64,000 nt of DNA from Roseateles oligotrophus (lineage in GTDB: Bacteria > Pseudomonadota > Gammaproteobacteria > Burkholderiales > Burkholderiaceae_C). The DNA lies in the NCBI RefSeq assembly GCF_025717515.1, contig NZ_JAJIRN010000005.1:186001-250000 (forward strand), given 5' to 3'. The notes beneath the pieces are model-generated. The model made no database searches. It saw only the letters and a list, made by a program, of their open reading frames with translations, and was not told the DNA's origin. Shown here in pieces: positions 33,230 to 44,316 of this stretch. The translations under genes were made by a program, and so were the position numbers. Each line of letters starts with the position of its first letter. Within the stretch, counting starts at the first letter, position 1.

Positions 33230-36200
33230 ATGGCTGTGACCACCGTCGCCCAGTTTGCCGCAGAGCTACAGAAGCCTGCGGACACACTGCTTGAGCAGCT
33301 CCATGCTGCGGGCGTCAAGATGGCGTCTACCGAAGACGTCTTGAACGAAGCCGACAAAGAGCGTCTGCTCGACCACCTGCGTACCTCGCACGGTACCGGC
33401 GGCGCCGACCGCAAGAAGATCACGCTGACTCGCAAGACGAACAGCGAGATCAAGCAAGCCGATGCCAGCGGAAAGTCGCGCGTCATCCCTGTGGAGACTC
33501 GCAAGAAGCGGACCTTCGTCAAGCTTGATGGCACGCCCGGCTTAGAAGACGCCGGTGTGGCTGCGGCCGAAGATGCCGAACTGCATCGCCGTGAAGAAGA
33601 GGCTCAGGCTCAAGCCGCCTCGCTGCGTCAGCAAGAAGAGGAATTGGCCTCCCGAGTGCGTGAGCGAGAAGAGGCGGATCGCCTTGCTCGTGAAGCGGAT
33701 GAGAAGCGTCGCCAGGAAAAAGCCGCGGCCGAGGCTCGCGCTGCTGAAGAAGCAGCCGCTCGCGCTGCTGCCGAGGCTGCAGCAACAAAGGCCGCAGCCA
33801 AGGCGCCCAAAGCACCGCGTCCAACCGCTGAATCCGTGGCCAAAGAAGCCGCTGCGATCAACAAGGCTGCTGCCGCTGCGCGCGCCGCACCTGTTGCCGC
33901 GCCGGTTCCCGCCGCCGCGGTCGTCGCAGCGCAAGTTGTTGAAGTCGCTCCCGTTGTGGCTGTCAGCGCGCCGGTCGCTGCTGCAGTCCCAGCAGCGGCA
34001 CCAACTGCAGCAGCACCTGCGGAGCCGGCCAAGCCTGCGCTGCGCGTGGTGAAGGCGGTTGATGTGGTGGTCGAAGAGAAACAAAAGCAGCTTGACCTGG
34101 CGCGTCGCCGTCAAGCCGCCGAGGCCGAAGCGGCCGCCATCCGCGCGATGATGAATGCACCTAAAAAGGTCATGGTCGCGAAGAAGGAAGAGCCCAAGCC
34201 GGTTGAGCCGCCCAAGGATGCCATCAAGGGCACCATCCACAAGAAGCCGGGTGTGCCAGGCGCGCCGGCAGCGGCGGGTGCAGCGGGTGCTGCCAAGCCG
34301 GGTGACAAGAAGTCGGTCAAGTCGGAGAAGCTGTCTTCGACCTGGTCCGACGACAAAAAGCGTGGCGGCGTCAAGCCCGCCGGCCCAGCCGCCCCGGGTG
34401 GCGCGCGTCCGGCCGCCGGTGCATGGCGTGCGCCGAGTCGTGGTGGTGCGGGTGGCCGTCGTGGCGCACCCGATCGCAACGCGGATCGCCGTGGTGGCCC
34501 GTCGACCTTTGTCGCGCCTGCAGAAATGCAAGTCCAAGAAGTGCATATCCCAGAGACCATCTCGGTAGCCGATCTGGCTCACAAGATGTCCATCAAGGCG
34601 TCCGAGGTCATCAAGCATTTGATGAAACTCGGCCAGATGTGCACGATCAACCAGCAATTGGACCAAGAAACGGCCATGATTTTGGTCGAAGAAATGGGCC
34701 ACAAGGCCTTTGCCGCCAAGCTCGATGATCCGGATGCATTCCTGGAAGAAGAGGGAACCACGTCCGAGCAAGCGCATGAGTCAACGGCTCGCGCGCCTGT
34801 TGTTACCGTCATGGGTCACGTTGACCACGGCAAGACCTCGCTCTTGGACTACATCCGTCGTGCCCGCGTTGCGGCTGGCGAAGCGGGTGGCATTACGCAG
34901 CATATCGGCGCCTATCACGTCGAGACGCCACGCGGCATGATCACCTTCCTGGATACCCCGGGTCACGCGGCGTTTACCGCCATGCGTGCTCGCGGCGCCA
35001 CGGCTACCGACATCGTCATCCTGGTGGTGGCGGCGGACGACGGCGTGATGCCGCAGACCAAGGAAGCGATTCACCACGCCAAGGCAGCCGGTGTGCCGCT
35101 GGTCGTGGCGATGAACAAGATCGACAAGCAAGGCGCCAATCTGGAACGCCTGAAGGGCGAGTTGGTTGCTGAAGGCGTCGTGCCCGAAGAGTTTGGCGGC
35201 GACACCCCGTTTGTGGGCGTCTCGGCCAAGACCGGCGAAGGCATCGACAGTCTGCTGGAGCAAGTCCTGCTGCAGGCCGAGGTGCTGGAGTTGAAGGCGC
35301 CCGTCGGTTCGATGGCCAAGGGTCTGGTGATCGAAGCCCGCTTGGACAAGGGCCGTGGCCCGGTTGCCACCATCCTGGTTCAGTCGGGTACCTTGAAACG
35401 TGGCGATGTCGTGCTGGCGGGTTCTACCTATGGCCGCGTGCGCGCCATGCTGGACGAAGACGGCAAGGCTTGCAGTGAAGCCGGCCCATCGATTCCGGTC
35501 GAAATTCAAGGCTTGACCGAAGTGCCGCGTGCCGGTGATGAGTTCATGGTGCTGAGCGACGAGCGTCGGGCGCGTGAAATCGCCACCTTCCGCTCCGGCA
35601 AATACCGTGACGTGAAGTTGTCGCGTCAGCAGGCTTCCAAGCTGGAGAACATGTTCGAGAACATGGGCGCCGGCGACGTGCAGACCTTGGGCATCATCAT
35701 CAAGAGCGATGTGCAAGGTTCGCAAGAAGCGCTGGCTTCTTCGCTGCTCAAGTTGTCTACCCCCGAAGTCAAGGTGCAGATCGTGCACGCGGCGGTGGGC
35801 GGCATCAGCGAATCGGACGTCAACTTGGCGATCGCCTCCAAGGCCGTCATCATCGGCTTCAATGTGCGGGCCGATGCCGGCGCGCGCAAGCTGGCCGAAG
35901 GCAATGCTGTTGATCTGCGCTACTACAACATCATTTACGACGCAGTCGATGAGGTGAAGGCAGCAATGACCGGCATGTTGGCGCCGGAGCAACGCGAAGA
36001 AATTATCGGCATGGCCGAGATCCGCACCGTCTTCGTGGCGACCAAGATCGGCACCATTGCCGGTTGTATGGTCACCTCGGGTGTCGTCAACCGCTCGGCT
36101 CGCTTCCGTTTGCTGCGTGAAAACGTGGTGATCTACACCGGCGATATCGACACCCTCAAGCGCATGAAGGACGATGTGCGCGAAGTCCGCGAAGGCTTCG

Positions 36201-36292
36201 AGTGCGGTATCAAGTTGAAGAATTACAGCGACATCGCCGAGGGCGATCAGCTGGAATTCTTCGAGGTCAAGGAAGTGGCCCGAACGCTCTAA
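33230..36292 (+). CDS. infB: Translation initiation factor IF-2
   Basis: The 1020-residue protein positions initiator tRNA on the ribosome. The N-terminus has the IF2_N fold ([20 protein letters not shown]), then a very long Ala/Pro/Lys-rich linker (about 105-440). A second IF2_N motif ([22 protein letters not shown]) precedes the GTPase domain with GHVDHGKTS near 528, DTPGHAAF and NKID. Domains II-IV follow. The length fits betaproteobacterial IF2. Alternative in-frame starts for shorter IF2 forms cannot be judged here. Confidence 0.97.
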   Translation: MAVTTVAQFAAELQKPADTLLEQLHAAGVKMASTEDVLNEADKERLLDHLRTSHGTGGADRKKITLTRKTNSEIKQADASGKSRVIPVETRKKRTFVKLDGTPGLEDAGVAAAEDAELHRREEEAQAQAASLRQQEEELASRVREREEADRLAREADEKRRQEKAAAEARAAEEAAARAAAEAAATKAAAKAPKAPRPTAESVAKEAAAINKAAAAARAAPVAAPVPAAAVVAAQVVEVAPVVAVSAPVAAAVPAAAPTAAAPAEPAKPALRVVKAVDVVVEEKQKQLDLARRRQAAEAEAAAIRAMMNAPKKVMVAKKEEPKPVEPPKDAIKGTIHKKPGVPGAPAAAGAAGAAKPGDKKSVKSEKLSSTWSDDKKRGGVKPAGPAAPGGARPAAGAWRAPSRGGAGGRRGAPDRNADRRGGPSTFVAPAEMQVQEVHIPETISVADLAHKMSIKASEVIKHLMKLGQMCTINQQLDQETAMILVEEMGHKAFAAKLDDPDAFLEEEGTTSEQAHESTARAPVVTVMGHVDHGKTSLLDYIRRARVAAGEAGGITQHIGAYHVETPRGMITFLDTPGHAAFTAMRARGATATDIVILVVAADDGVMPQTKEAIHHAKAAGVPLVVAMNKIDKQGANLERLKGELVAEGVVPEEFGGDTPFVGVSAKTGEGIDSLLEQVLLQAEVLELKAPVGSMAKGLVIEARLDKGRGPVATILVQSGTLKRGDVVLAGSTYGRVRAMLDEDGKACSEAGPSIPVEIQGLTEVPRAGDEFMVLSDERRAREIATFRSGKYRDVKLSRQQASKLENMFENMGAGDVQTLGIIIKSDVQGSQEALASSLLKLSTPEVKVQIVHAAVGGISESDVNLAIASKAVIIGFNVRADAGARKLAEGNAVDLRYYNIIYDAVDEVKAAMTGMLAPEQREEIIGMAEIRTVFVATKIGTIAGCMVTSGVVNRSARFRLLRENVVIYTGDIDTLKRMKDDVREVREGFECGIKLKNYSDIAEGDQLEFFEVKEVARTL

Positions 36293-36315
36293 GGCGGATT
36301 TGCCCTCACCCAGAG

Positions 36316-36353
36316 CAAACCCCGCCCTCCAAAGAGTGGCGGGGTTTGTTTTT
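36316..36353 (+). terminator. Intrinsic terminator between infB and rbfA
   Basis: Arms CAAACCCCGCC and GGCGGGGTTTG around an 11-base loop are followed by TTTTT. It lies 49 bases before the rbfA start, within what is normally a single operon, so it probably reduces rather than abolishes downstream expression. Confidence 0.85.
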
Positions 36354-36401
36354 GATGGGCGGTGCAAATAAGCGGCAAGAGCAGCAGGCAAGGAGTTGAG
36401 C

Positions 36402-36836
36402 ATGCGACATAAACGAGTAATACCGAATCGGTCCTTCCGCGTGGCGGATCAGATTCAGCGCGATTTGGCCGAGTTGATTCGTGAGTTGAAAGACCCGCGG
36501 ATCGGCATGGCCACGGTCAACGCCGTTGAGGTGACGCCCGACTATGCCCACGCCAAGGTGTTTTTCTCGGTTTTGGTCGGTGACCCAGTCGAGACCGGTG
36601 AAGCGCTCAACGAGGCTGCGGGCTTTTTGCGTAACGGCCTGTTCAAGCGTCTGCAAATTCATACCGTGCCGAGTTTGCACTTTCACTATGACCGCACGAT
36701 CGAGCGTGCGGCCGAGTTGAGCGCCTTGATCAACAAGGCGAACGCGACGCGTGCCTTGGATGACGAAGCTGTACCTGCGAACTCAGACGATGCCGCTGCA
36801 GATTTGCCAGCGGCCAAGACCGAGACGAACGAGTAA
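36402..36836 (+). CDS. rbfA: 30S ribosome-binding factor A
   Basis: The 144-residue protein has the KH-like RbfA fold: [38 protein letters not shown] and [19 protein letters not shown]. It helps 16S rRNA 5' end maturation and cold adaptation. AGGAG lies six bases before ATG 36402; a TTG at 36396 directly abuts the AGGAG and is excluded. An acidic Asp/Ala-rich tail extends the usual length by about 20 residues. Confidence 0.95.
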   Translation: MRHKRVIPNRSFRVADQIQRDLAELIRELKDPRIGMATVNAVEVTPDYAHAKVFFSVLVGDPVETGEALNEAAGFLRNGLFKRLQIHTVPSLHFHYDRTIERAAELSALINKANATRALDDEAVPANSDDAAADLPAAKTETNE

Positions 36837-36844
36837 GCGTTTTG

Positions 36845-37834
36845 ATGACGAATACCCCAAGCCAGCGAGTCAAGACTCCGCGCCGTGCCGTGCATGGCGT
36901 GTTGCTCTTGGACAAACCGCTGGGTCTGTCCAGCAATGATGCACTGCAGAAAGCCAAATGGCTGCTGCGGGCGGAGAAGGCCGGCCATACCGGTACGCTG
37001 GACCCCTTGGCCACCGGCTTGTTGCCACTGTGTTTTGGCGCCGGCACCAAGTTCAGTCAGGTCAGCCTGGATGCCGACAAGGCCTATGAGGCAACCTTGT
37101 TTTTAGGTTTGACGACGACCACCGGCGACGCCGAAGGTGACGTCTTGGATCGGAACGAGGCGGCCGCTCTCGCAGTGACGCGCGAGCAAATCGAGGCCGC
37201 CTGTGCAAGGTTCACCGGGCCGATTGACCAAGTGCCGCCGATGTACTCGGCGCTCAAGCATGAAGGCCGGCCGCTGTATGAATACGCCAGAGCCGGCATC
37301 CATATCGATCGCCCCTCGCGCCGCGTGACAATTCATTCGATTGACATCGTTGACTGGCAAGCTGAGCAGTTGACGATTGCCGTGCGTTGCAGCAAGGGCA
37401 CCTATATCCGCACCTTGGCCGAAGACATCGGCCGGGTGTTGGCTTGCGGTGCCTCGCTGAGCGCGCTGCGCAGGACCGGATCTGGTCCGCTCAATGTCGC
37501 TCAGGCGATCAGCCTGGACGCCTTGGCGGCTTTGACCGAGATCGAGCGGGAGGCTTTGTTGCGCCCGCCGGACTCATTGTTGGCGGACTGGCCCGAGCTG
37601 CGTTTGGACAGCGCGGAGGCGGCCCGCTTCTTGACCGGTTTGCGGCGCCGTTTGGCTGCGGACCAAGGCGCTGAAGATGTGACGCATGTGCGGGTCTACG
37701 GACCCGAACCCCAAGCCTTTTTAGGCAGCGCGCACATCACAGCCGGTGAATTGATCGCCGACCGATTGTTGAGTCCCCAAGAGGTCGAAAGCCTCCTGAG
37801 TACCAGTACCAGATTTTTAGAAAGTGTCGTATGA
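36845..37834 (+). CDS. truB: tRNA pseudouridine(55) synthase
   Basis: The 329-residue enzyme makes pseudouridine 55 in the tRNA T-loop. It shows [20 protein letters not shown] and the catalytic Asp53 in [19 protein letters not shown], plus [15 protein letters not shown] in the second half. ATG 36845 is used in preference to the overlapping TTG at 36842. Its stop overlaps the typA ATG (ATGA). Confidence 0.96.
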   Translation: MTNTPSQRVKTPRRAVHGVLLLDKPLGLSSNDALQKAKWLLRAEKAGHTGTLDPLATGLLPLCFGAGTKFSQVSLDADKAYEATLFLGLTTTTGDAEGDVLDRNEAAALAVTREQIEAACARFTGPIDQVPPMYSALKHEGRPLYEYARAGIHIDRPSRRVTIHSIDIVDWQAEQLTIAVRCSKGTYIRTLAEDIGRVLACGASLSALRRTGSGPLNVAQAISLDALAALTEIEREALLRPPDSLLADWPELRLDSAEAARFLTGLRRRLAADQGAEDVTHVRVYGPEPQAFLGSAHITAGELIADRLLSPQEVESLLSTSTRFLESVV

Positions 37835-39651
37835 GTAAGCAGATTCGTAATATCGCCATCATTGCCCACGTTGACCATGGCAAAACCACCATGGTTGACC
37901 AATTGCTGCGCCAGAGCGGTACCTTTGCCGAGCACGAAAAAGTGGTCGACACCGTCATGGACAACAACGCCATCGAGCGTGAACGCGGCATCACGATTCT
38001 GGCCAAGAATTGTGCCGTGAGCTGGGAAGGTACCCACATCAACATCGTTGACACCCCCGGCCACGCGGACTTCGGCGGTGAAGTCGAGCGCGCCTTGTCG
38101 ATGGTCGACGGTGTGGTGCTGTTGATCGACGCGCAAGAAGGCCCGATGCCACAGACTCGCTTCGTGACCAAGAAGGCCTTGGCCTTGGGTCTGAAGCCCA
38201 TCGTCGTGGTCAACAAGGTCGACAAGCCGGGCGCCAAGCCCGATGCCGTGATCAATGCCGCTTTCGACTTGTTCGACAAGCTCGGCGCGACCGATGAGCA
38301 ACTGGACTTCCCGGTGGTCTATGCCTCCGGCATCAATGGCTGGACTTCGCTGGAAGAAGGCACACCGGGCGAGCAGTGGGGCCCCGACATGTCGGCCCTG
38401 TTCAACACCGTTTTGCGTCACGTGCCACCTCAGCAAGGTGACCCGGAAGCTCCGCTGCAGCTGCAAATCTCGGCGCTGGACTATTCGACCTTCGTCGGCC
38501 GCATCGGCGTTGGCCGCATCGGCCAAGGCACGCTCAAGCCCGGCATGGACGTGATGGTCATGGAAGGCCCGGACGGCAAGGCCAGCAAGGGTCGTGTCAA
38601 CAATGTGTTGACCTTCCAAGGTCTGGACCGGGTGCAAGTCACCGAAGCCGGCCCTGGCGACATCGTCTTGATCAACGGTCTGGACGAGATCGGCATCGGC
38701 GTTACCGTGACCAGCGCTACCAACCCGGCACCGCTGCCGATGTTGAAGGTCGATGAGCCTACGCTGACGATGAACTTCTGCGTTAACACCAGCCCCTTGG
38801 CCGGTCGTGAAGGCAAGTTCGTCACCAGCCGTCAGATCTGGGATCGTCTGCAGAAAGAGCTGCAGAGCAATGTGGCCTTGCGCGTTTCGGAAACCGACGA
38901 AGACGGTATCTTTGAAGTGATGGGCCGCGGTGAATTGCACCTGACCATTCTGTTGGAAAACATGCGCCGCGAAGGCTATGAGCTGGCCGTCAGCAAGCCG
39001 CGCGTGGTGTTCCATGATGTGGCCGGCGTCAAGCATGAGCCTATCGAGTTGGTCACGGCCGACGTCGAAGAAGCGCATCAGGGCGGCGTCATGCAAGCCT
39101 TGGGCGAGCGCAAGGGCGAGTTGGTCAATATGGAGCCGGACGGCCGTGGCCGCGTGCGCCTTGAGTACCGTATTCCGGCCCGTGGCCTGATCGGTTTCGC
39201 CAACGAGTTCATGAACTTGACCCGTGGTTCGGGCTTGATCAGCAACATCTTTGACGGTTACGAAGCTCACAAGGGCGAGATCGCCGGCCGCAAGAACGGC
39301 GTGCTGATTTCGATGGACGCGGGTGAGATCTTCACCTACGCCCTGGGCAAGCTGGATGACCGCGGCCGCATGTTCGTGAAGCCGAATGATCCGGTTTACG
39401 AAGGCATGATCGTCGGTATCCACAGCCGTGAAAACGATCTGGTCGTCAACGCCACACGTACCAAGCAGCTGACCAACTTCCGCGTCAGTGGCAAGGAAGA
39501 CGCGATCAAGATCACGCCTCCGATCGACTTGACGTTGGAATATGGTGTCGAGTTCGTTGAGGACGACGAGTTGGTCGAAATCACGCCCAAGAGCGTGCGC
39601 CTGCGCAAGCGCTACTTGACCGAAAACGAGCGCAAGCGCAATTCGCGTTAA
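37831..39651 (+). CDS. typA: Ribosome-associated GTPase BipA/TypA
   Basis: The 606-residue translational GTPase has P-loop [15 protein letters not shown] (about 12-26), the switch motif [23 protein letters not shown], and NKVDKPGA. Domains II, III and V, and the TypA-specific C-terminal domain follow. The length is typical. It is the last gene of the rimP-to-typA group; BipA assists 50S assembly under stress and cold. Confidence 0.97.
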   Translation: MSKQIRNIAIIAHVDHGKTTMVDQLLRQSGTFAEHEKVVDTVMDNNAIERERGITILAKNCAVSWEGTHINIVDTPGHADFGGEVERALSMVDGVVLLIDAQEGPMPQTRFVTKKALALGLKPIVVVNKVDKPGAKPDAVINAAFDLFDKLGATDEQLDFPVVYASGINGWTSLEEGTPGEQWGPDMSALFNTVLRHVPPQQGDPEAPLQLQISALDYSTFVGRIGVGRIGQGTLKPGMDVMVMEGPDGKASKGRVNNVLTFQGLDRVQVTEAGPGDIVLINGLDEIGIGVTVTSATNPAPLPMLKVDEPTLTMNFCVNTSPLAGREGKFVTSRQIWDRLQKELQSNVALRVSETDEDGIFEVMGRGELHLTILLENMRREGYELAVSKPRVVFHDVAGVKHEPIELVTADVEEAHQGGVMQALGERKGELVNMEPDGRGRVRLEYRIPARGLIGFANEFMNLTRGSGLISNIFDGYEAHKGEIAGRKNGVLISMDAGEIFTYALGKLDDRGRMFVKPNDPVYEGMIVGIHSRENDLVVNATRTKQLTNFRVSGKEDAIKITPPIDLTLEYGVEFVEDDELVEITPKSVRLRKRYLTENERKRNSR

Positions 39652-39696
39652 TGGAATTGCAGCGCTGGGGCTGGCCAAGTTCCGGTCGCTGAGACC

Positions 39697-40608
39697 ATGA
39701 GTCACCGTCGCGCCGTCTACCTGATGCTGTTGGTCACCTTGCTGTGGAGTACAGCCGGGGTGGTCACCCGGCATCTGGAGGCGGCGCGCGGCTTTGAGCT
39801 AACGTTTTGGCGCAGCGGCTTCAATGCCATCGCTTTGCTGATTGGCCTGCGCTGGCTGCGCGGGCCGGCCTTGTGGGAGCAAATGCGCACCGCGCCGCGC
39901 TTGGTGTGGCTGTCGGGGCTGTGCTGGGCGGTGATGTTCACCGCCTTCATGGTGGCCTTGAGTTTGACCAGCGTCGCCAATGTGCTGGTGACCATGGCCC
40001 TGGGGCCCTTGTTGACTGCCTTGCTGTCCAGGCTGGTGTTGAAGCAGCCGATGGCGGCGCGAACCTGGTGGGCCATCGCCTTGGCCAGCGCCGGCATCGC
40101 CTGGATGTTCGGTCACGAACTCGGGCAGGGTGCTGCGCCGGTGGCGGAGCCCGGTGACCAAGGTGTGCTTGGCATGTTGGTCGCCCTCGGCGTGCCTGTG
40201 GCCGCTGCGGTCAATTGGGCGGTGTTGCAGCATGTAGGCCATGGCGACCAGACTAGCGATGCGGTGGACGATATGCCCTTGGCCGTCTTGTTTGGCGCCT
40301 TGATTTCGGCTCTGACGATGCTGCCGCTGGCCTGGCCCATGCAGGCCAGCCTGCATGACCTGACCCTGCTGGCGGGCCTTGGTGTTTTTCAGCTCGCTAT
40401 TCCCTGCCTGCTGGCGGTGCGCTTGAGTCGGGTGCTGAGCGGCCCGGAGTTGGCGCTGCTCGGCCAGCTTGAGTTGGTGCTCGGCGTGCTGTGGGCCTGG
40501 GTCTGGGCGGGGGAAGCCCCGACTTCCGCTGCGCTGTTAGGTGGTGCTATGGTGCTGCTGGCCTTGCTGGCCAATGAATTATTGGCCTGGCGCACGCGAG
40601 CCGAATAG
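39697..40608 (+). CDS. EamA/DMT family transporter
   Basis: The 303-residue protein has ten predicted membrane helices in two five-helix EamA repeats, the first beginning YLMLLVTLLWSTAGVVTRHL and the second at about 155. Conserved FWRSGFNAIALL and ALGPLLTALLSRLVLKQP fit the family. Members export amino acids or metabolites; the substrate is not readable. It follows typA after 45 bases and may be read through from that operon. Confidence 0.88.
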   Translation: MSHRRAVYLMLLVTLLWSTAGVVTRHLEAARGFELTFWRSGFNAIALLIGLRWLRGPALWEQMRTAPRLVWLSGLCWAVMFTAFMVALSLTSVANVLVTMALGPLLTALLSRLVLKQPMAARTWWAIALASAGIAWMFGHELGQGAAPVAEPGDQGVLGMLVALGVPVAAAVNWAVLQHVGHGDQTSDAVDDMPLAVLFGALISALTMLPLAWPMQASLHDLTLLAGLGVFQLAIPCLLAVRLSRVLSGPELALLGQLELVLGVLWAWVWAGEAPTSAALLGGAMVLLALLANELLAWRTRAE

Positions 40609-40661
40609 CCCGCCTGCCCACGAACCACAAATGAATCAACCCAACATTCCCGGAGAGAGGC

Positions 40662-41783
40662 ATGAAGACGCCCGCGCAATTCCCTGAACTTCAGTCCGAT
40701 GGCCATGTGCTGGCCGAGGTCAACGGCTGTTTGGGCCTGATCACGCTGAACCGCCCCGAGGCATTGAATGCCTTGTCCTTGGCGATGATTCGTGACCTGA
40801 CGGCCTTGCTGAAGGCCTGGGCGCTCGATCCAGCCATCGAAGCCGTGGTCATCCTCGGTGCTGGTCGGCCGGGCAAGCCGGCGGCCTTTTGTGCCGGCGG
40901 TGATATCCGCTTTTTTCACCGCGCCGCCTTGGCCGGGGACGAGGCGCTGGACGCGTTTTTCACCGAAGAATACGCGCTCAATCACCTGATTCACAACTTT
41001 GCCAAACCCTACATCGCCCTGATGGACGGTGTGGTGATGGGCGGCGGCATGGGCATCAGCCAAGGTGCCAAGTTACGTGTGCTGACCGAGGGTTCAAAAC
41101 TGGCGATGCCGGAGACCCATATCGGGCTTTTCCCCGATGTCGGCGGGGGCTATTTTTTGAGCCAATGTCCCGGCCATGTCGGTGAGTGGCTGGCGCTGAC
41201 CGGGCATGCGATTGGAGCCGGCGATGCGATCGAGCTGGGTCTGGGCGATGTCTATGTGCAGAGCGCGGCCTTGCCGACCTTGGTCGAGGCCTTCAGGCAT
41301 GGCGAGCAATGCAGTGCGGAGCATGTCGTGGCGACGGTGATGGAGCATGTCGATCTGGCGCCTGCGGCCGACCCCAGGACCTTGCGCGGCCGCATCGATG
41401 AACATTTTTCGCTGGCCGATATGGCCGCCATCATGGCCTCACTGGAGGCGGCCGACGACGCCTGGGCGCAGCAGACCCTGGCGACCCTGCGCAAACGCTC
41501 GCCCTTGATGCTGGCGGTAACGCTGGAGCAGTTGCGTCGTGCGCGCAGCATGAGCCTGGCCGATGACCTGCGCATGGAGCGCGACATCGTCCATCACTGT
41601 TTTCACCTCAGGCCTGGTGCTGCGAGCGAGACCGTTGAGGGCATTCGTGCCTTGGCGGTCGACAAGGACCACCAACCTCGCTGGCAGCCGGCCGGAATCG
41701 AGGATGTCGGCCGCGCCCAGGTGCTGGCCTTTTTCGAGAGCCCTTGGGCGCCCGCGCAACACCCTTTGCGCGAGCTGATTTAG
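40662..41783 (+). CDS. Enoyl-CoA hydratase/isomerase family protein, 3-hydroxyisobutyryl-CoA hydrolase-like
   Basis: The 373-residue protein has the crotonase core (LITLNRPEALNALSLAMI, FCAGGDIRFFH, YIALMDGVVMGGGMGIS, MPETHIGLFPDVGGGYFLS) plus the extra C-terminal region of HIBCH-type hydrolases. MPETHIGLFPDVGG, with E and D in the active-site loop, is characteristic of 3-hydroxyisobutyryl-CoA hydrolase in valine degradation. GGAGAG precedes the ATG. It is followed by an intrinsic terminator. Other valine genes are not nearby, so the substrate stays inferred. Confidence 0.9.
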   Translation: MKTPAQFPELQSDGHVLAEVNGCLGLITLNRPEALNALSLAMIRDLTALLKAWALDPAIEAVVILGAGRPGKPAAFCAGGDIRFFHRAALAGDEALDAFFTEEYALNHLIHNFAKPYIALMDGVVMGGGMGISQGAKLRVLTEGSKLAMPETHIGLFPDVGGGYFLSQCPGHVGEWLALTGHAIGAGDAIELGLGDVYVQSAALPTLVEAFRHGEQCSAEHVVATVMEHVDLAPAADPRTLRGRIDEHFSLADMAAIMASLEAADDAWAQQTLATLRKRSPLMLAVTLEQLRRARSMSLADDLRMERDIVHHCFHLRPGAASETVEGIRALAVDKDHQPRWQPAGIEDVGRAQVLAFFESPWAPAQHPLRELI

Positions 41784-41806
41784 CGGCAAATCAAGCTCCA
41801 TAATCG

Positions 41807-41840
41807 CGGCAAGGTCTTACCGGACCTTGCCGTTTTTTTT
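41807..41840 (+). terminator. Intrinsic terminator after the hydrolase gene
   Basis: A ten-base-pair stem, CGGCAAGGTC/GACCTTGCCG with loop TTACCG, is followed by eight T residues. It ends 33 bases before the fhs start, separating the two transcription units. Confidence 0.95.
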
Positions 41841-41873
41841 GTTTTGGACCAAGCTCAATACAAGGACGCCAGG

Positions 41874-43550
41874 ATGCCCACCGACATCGAAATTGCCCAA
41901 GCCGCTACCCTGCAAAAGATTCTGCCGCTGGCCAGTCGCCGGCTGGATATCCCCGAGGATTCGCTCAGCCCTTATGGTCACTTCAAGGCCAAGCTGAGTC
42001 TGGATGAGGTCAAACGCCTGAGCGGCCGCCCGGATGGGCATTTGATCCTGGTAACCGCGATTTCGCCGACCCCGCCTGGTGAAGGCAAGACGACCACCAC
42101 GGTCGGTCTGGGCGATGGCCTGAACCACATCGGCAAGCAGGCGATGATCTGTCTGCGTGAACCCTCCTTGGGCCCATGCTTCGGCATGAAAGGCGGCGCG
42201 GCCGGCGGAGGGCGTGCGCAAGTCGTGCCGATGGAAGACATCAATCTGCATTTCACCGGCGACTTCCATGCCATTGGCCTGGCCAATAACTTGTTAGCCG
42301 CGCTGATCGACAATCACATCCACCATGGCAATGCGCTGCAACTGGATGTGCGCCGCATCACCTGGCGCCGGGTCGTTGACATGAATGATCGCTCGCTGCG
42401 CGATATCAATGTGGCCTTGGGTGGGCCGGGCAACGGCTACCCGCGGCAAGACGGTTTTGACATCGTGGTGGCCTCCGAGGTGATGGCGATTGTTTGCCTG
42501 GCCACCTCGCTGGCCGATCTGAAGCGGCGCCTGGGCAATATCGTGGTCGGCTACACCAGCCAGAAACAGCCGGTGACAGCGCGCGATTTGAAGGCCGACG
42601 GCGCGATGGCGGCCTTGCTGAAGGATGCGTTGGCGCCGAATCTGGTGCAGACCCTGGAGGGCAATCTGGCCTTTGTACACGGTGGGCCTTTCGCCAATAT
42701 TGCGCATGGCTGTAACTCCTTGATCGCGACTCAGACGGCGCTGAAGTTGGCCGACTATGTGGTCACCGAGGCCGGCTTTGGCGCCGACCTCGGCGCCGAA
42801 AAATTCATCGACATCAAATGCCGCAAGGGCGGCTTGAAGCCGGCCTGTGCGGTCTTGGTGGCAACGGTGCGCGCCTTGAAATACCACGGCGGCGCCGACC
42901 CCAAAAAACCCGGCAGCGACAGCTTGGAGGCGCTCGAACATGGCTTGGAGAATCTGCGACGCCATGTCGAGAACATTCAAAGCCATTACGGTTTGCCGGT
43001 GATCGTCTCCATCAATCGCTTTGACAAGGACCAGCCCGACGAAATCGCCCTGATCGACGGTTTTTGCGCCGAATTGGGTGTTGCCTGCGTGCTGGCCACC
43101 CATTGGGCCGATGGCGGGGCAGGCGCGGCTGATCTGGCCCGCGCCGTGGTTGAGGCCTGCGAGCAGGGCGCAGCCAAAGCGGCCGGCCTGTACGCCGATG
43201 CCGACAGCTTGGCCGACAAAATTCGCTCGGTGGCCAGCAAGATCTACAAGGCTGCCGAGGTCGTGTTCGAGCCAAAAGCGCAGGCGCAAATGCTCGAATG
43301 GCAGGCCGCCGGCCACGGGGGATTCCCGGTCTGCATTGCCAAGACCCAGTATTCTTTCAGCACCAACCCGATGTTGCGTGGCGCTCCCAGCGGGCACACC
43401 TTGCATGTTCGCGAGCTGCGTCTGAACGCCGGGGCCGAGTTTGTTGTCGCCATTTGCGGCGACATCATGACCATGCCCGGCCTGCCCAAGCTGCCCTCGG
43501 CCGAGCGCATTGATGTGGATGATGGCGGCCGCATCTCGGGGCTGTTCTGA
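41874..43550 (+). CDS. fhs: Formate-tetrahydrofolate ligase
   Basis: The 558-residue enzyme makes 10-formyl-THF from formate, THF and ATP. It shows the P-loop-like [13 protein letters not shown] at about 66-78, [30 protein letters not shown] and a C-terminal [11 protein letters not shown]. The length is that of the monofunctional bacterial enzyme. The frame opens upstream at 41844, within the terminator region; ATG 41874 with AAGGA is preferred. Confidence 0.96.
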   Translation: MPTDIEIAQAATLQKILPLASRRLDIPEDSLSPYGHFKAKLSLDEVKRLSGRPDGHLILVTAISPTPPGEGKTTTTVGLGDGLNHIGKQAMICLREPSLGPCFGMKGGAAGGGRAQVVPMEDINLHFTGDFHAIGLANNLLAALIDNHIHHGNALQLDVRRITWRRVVDMNDRSLRDINVALGGPGNGYPRQDGFDIVVASEVMAIVCLATSLADLKRRLGNIVVGYTSQKQPVTARDLKADGAMAALLKDALAPNLVQTLEGNLAFVHGGPFANIAHGCNSLIATQTALKLADYVVTEAGFGADLGAEKFIDIKCRKGGLKPACAVLVATVRALKYHGGADPKKPGSDSLEALEHGLENLRRHVENIQSHYGLPVIVSINRFDKDQPDEIALIDGFCAELGVACVLATHWADGGAGAADLARAVVEACEQGAAKAAGLYADADSLADKIRSVASKIYKAAEVVFEPKAQAQMLEWQAAGHGGFPVCIAKTQYSFSTNPMLRGAPSGHTLHVRELRLNAGAEFVVAICGDIMTMPGLPKLPSAERIDVDDGGRISGLF

Positions 43551-43609
43551 GCCTAGCCCAGGGCGGCGATACTGGGGGCCGAGTCAAACTTTCATCATGG
43601 GTTTCACAG

Positions 43610-44299
43610 ATGCATATCGGACTGGCTGAAGACGATCCCGAACAACTGGCGCTGCTGAGCTTGTGGCTGACCGACGCCCAGCACACGGTTCAGGGCTATG
43701 GCACCCGCGCCGACTTTATTGCCGCCTTGGGCAAGGAACGTTTTGATCTGCTCTTGGTCGACTGGATGCTGCCGGATGGCACCGGCGCCGATGTCTTGCA
43801 ATGGACGCGGACGAATCTGGGCTGGGAGTTGCCCATCTTGGTGTTGACCGTGCGCGATGACGAGCAAACCGTGGTGATTGCCTTGCAAGCGGGTGCCGAT
43901 GACTACGTCGTGAAGCCGGCCAAGCCGCTGGAGTTGCTGGCCCGTGTGGCCGCATTGGGCCGGCGCGTGCAGCGGGGCGCCTTGCCGGTCTTGCGTCTGG
44001 GTGCGTTTGAGATCGATATTCAGCGTCAGCGTCTTGCCTTGGATGGTGAGCCGGTGGCGATGACGCAAAAGGAGTTCGATCTGTCGGTCTATCTGTTTCA
44101 GAACCCCGGCAAACTCTTGTCGCGGGATCACCTGCTCAACAAGATTTGGGGCCTCAACACCGAGGTCGATACCCGCACGGTGGATACCCATATCAGCCGC
44201 TTGCGCAAGAAGTTAGGGCTGGACGGCAGCAAGGGTTGGAAGCTGGTGCCGGTTTACGGTGTCGGCTACCGTTTTGAGCGAAGCACCGAGAGTCTCTAA
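43610..44299 (+). CDS. OmpR/PhoB-type response regulator, orphan
   Basis: The 229-residue protein has a receiver domain with acidic pocket (EDD at 7-9), phosphoacceptor Asp51 in LLVDWMLPDG and conserved lysine in VVKPAKP near 104, then a winged-helix DNA-binding domain (LTRKEF-like MTQKEFDLSVYLF, DTRTVDTHISRLRKKLG). No histidine kinase gene is adjacent. It converges with the PilZ gene of the polysaccharide locus. The target genes and partner are unknown. Confidence 0.93.
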   Translation: MHIGLAEDDPEQLALLSLWLTDAQHTVQGYGTRADFIAALGKERFDLLLVDWMLPDGTGADVLQWTRTNLGWELPILVLTVRDDEQTVVIALQAGADDYVVKPAKPLELLARVAALGRRVQRGALPVLRLGAFEIDIQRQRLALDGEPVAMTQKEFDLSVYLFQNPGKLLSRDHLLNKIWGLNTEVDTRTVDTHISRLRKKLGLDGSKGWKLVPVYGVGYRFERSTESL

Positions 44300-44316
44300 G
44301 CAGTCTCCGAATTTGC

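Noticed and set aside
34781-36403. A 540-codon minus-strand open frame opposite infB
   Set aside because: It shadows the IF-2 GTPase region, and its translation is low-complexity and His/Asp/Gln-rich with no family match.
37696-39774. A 692-codon open frame on the minus strand opposite typA
   Set aside because: It lies fully across a well-recognised GTPase gene, has no recognisable domain, and its frame is kept open by codon bias in G+C-rich DNA.
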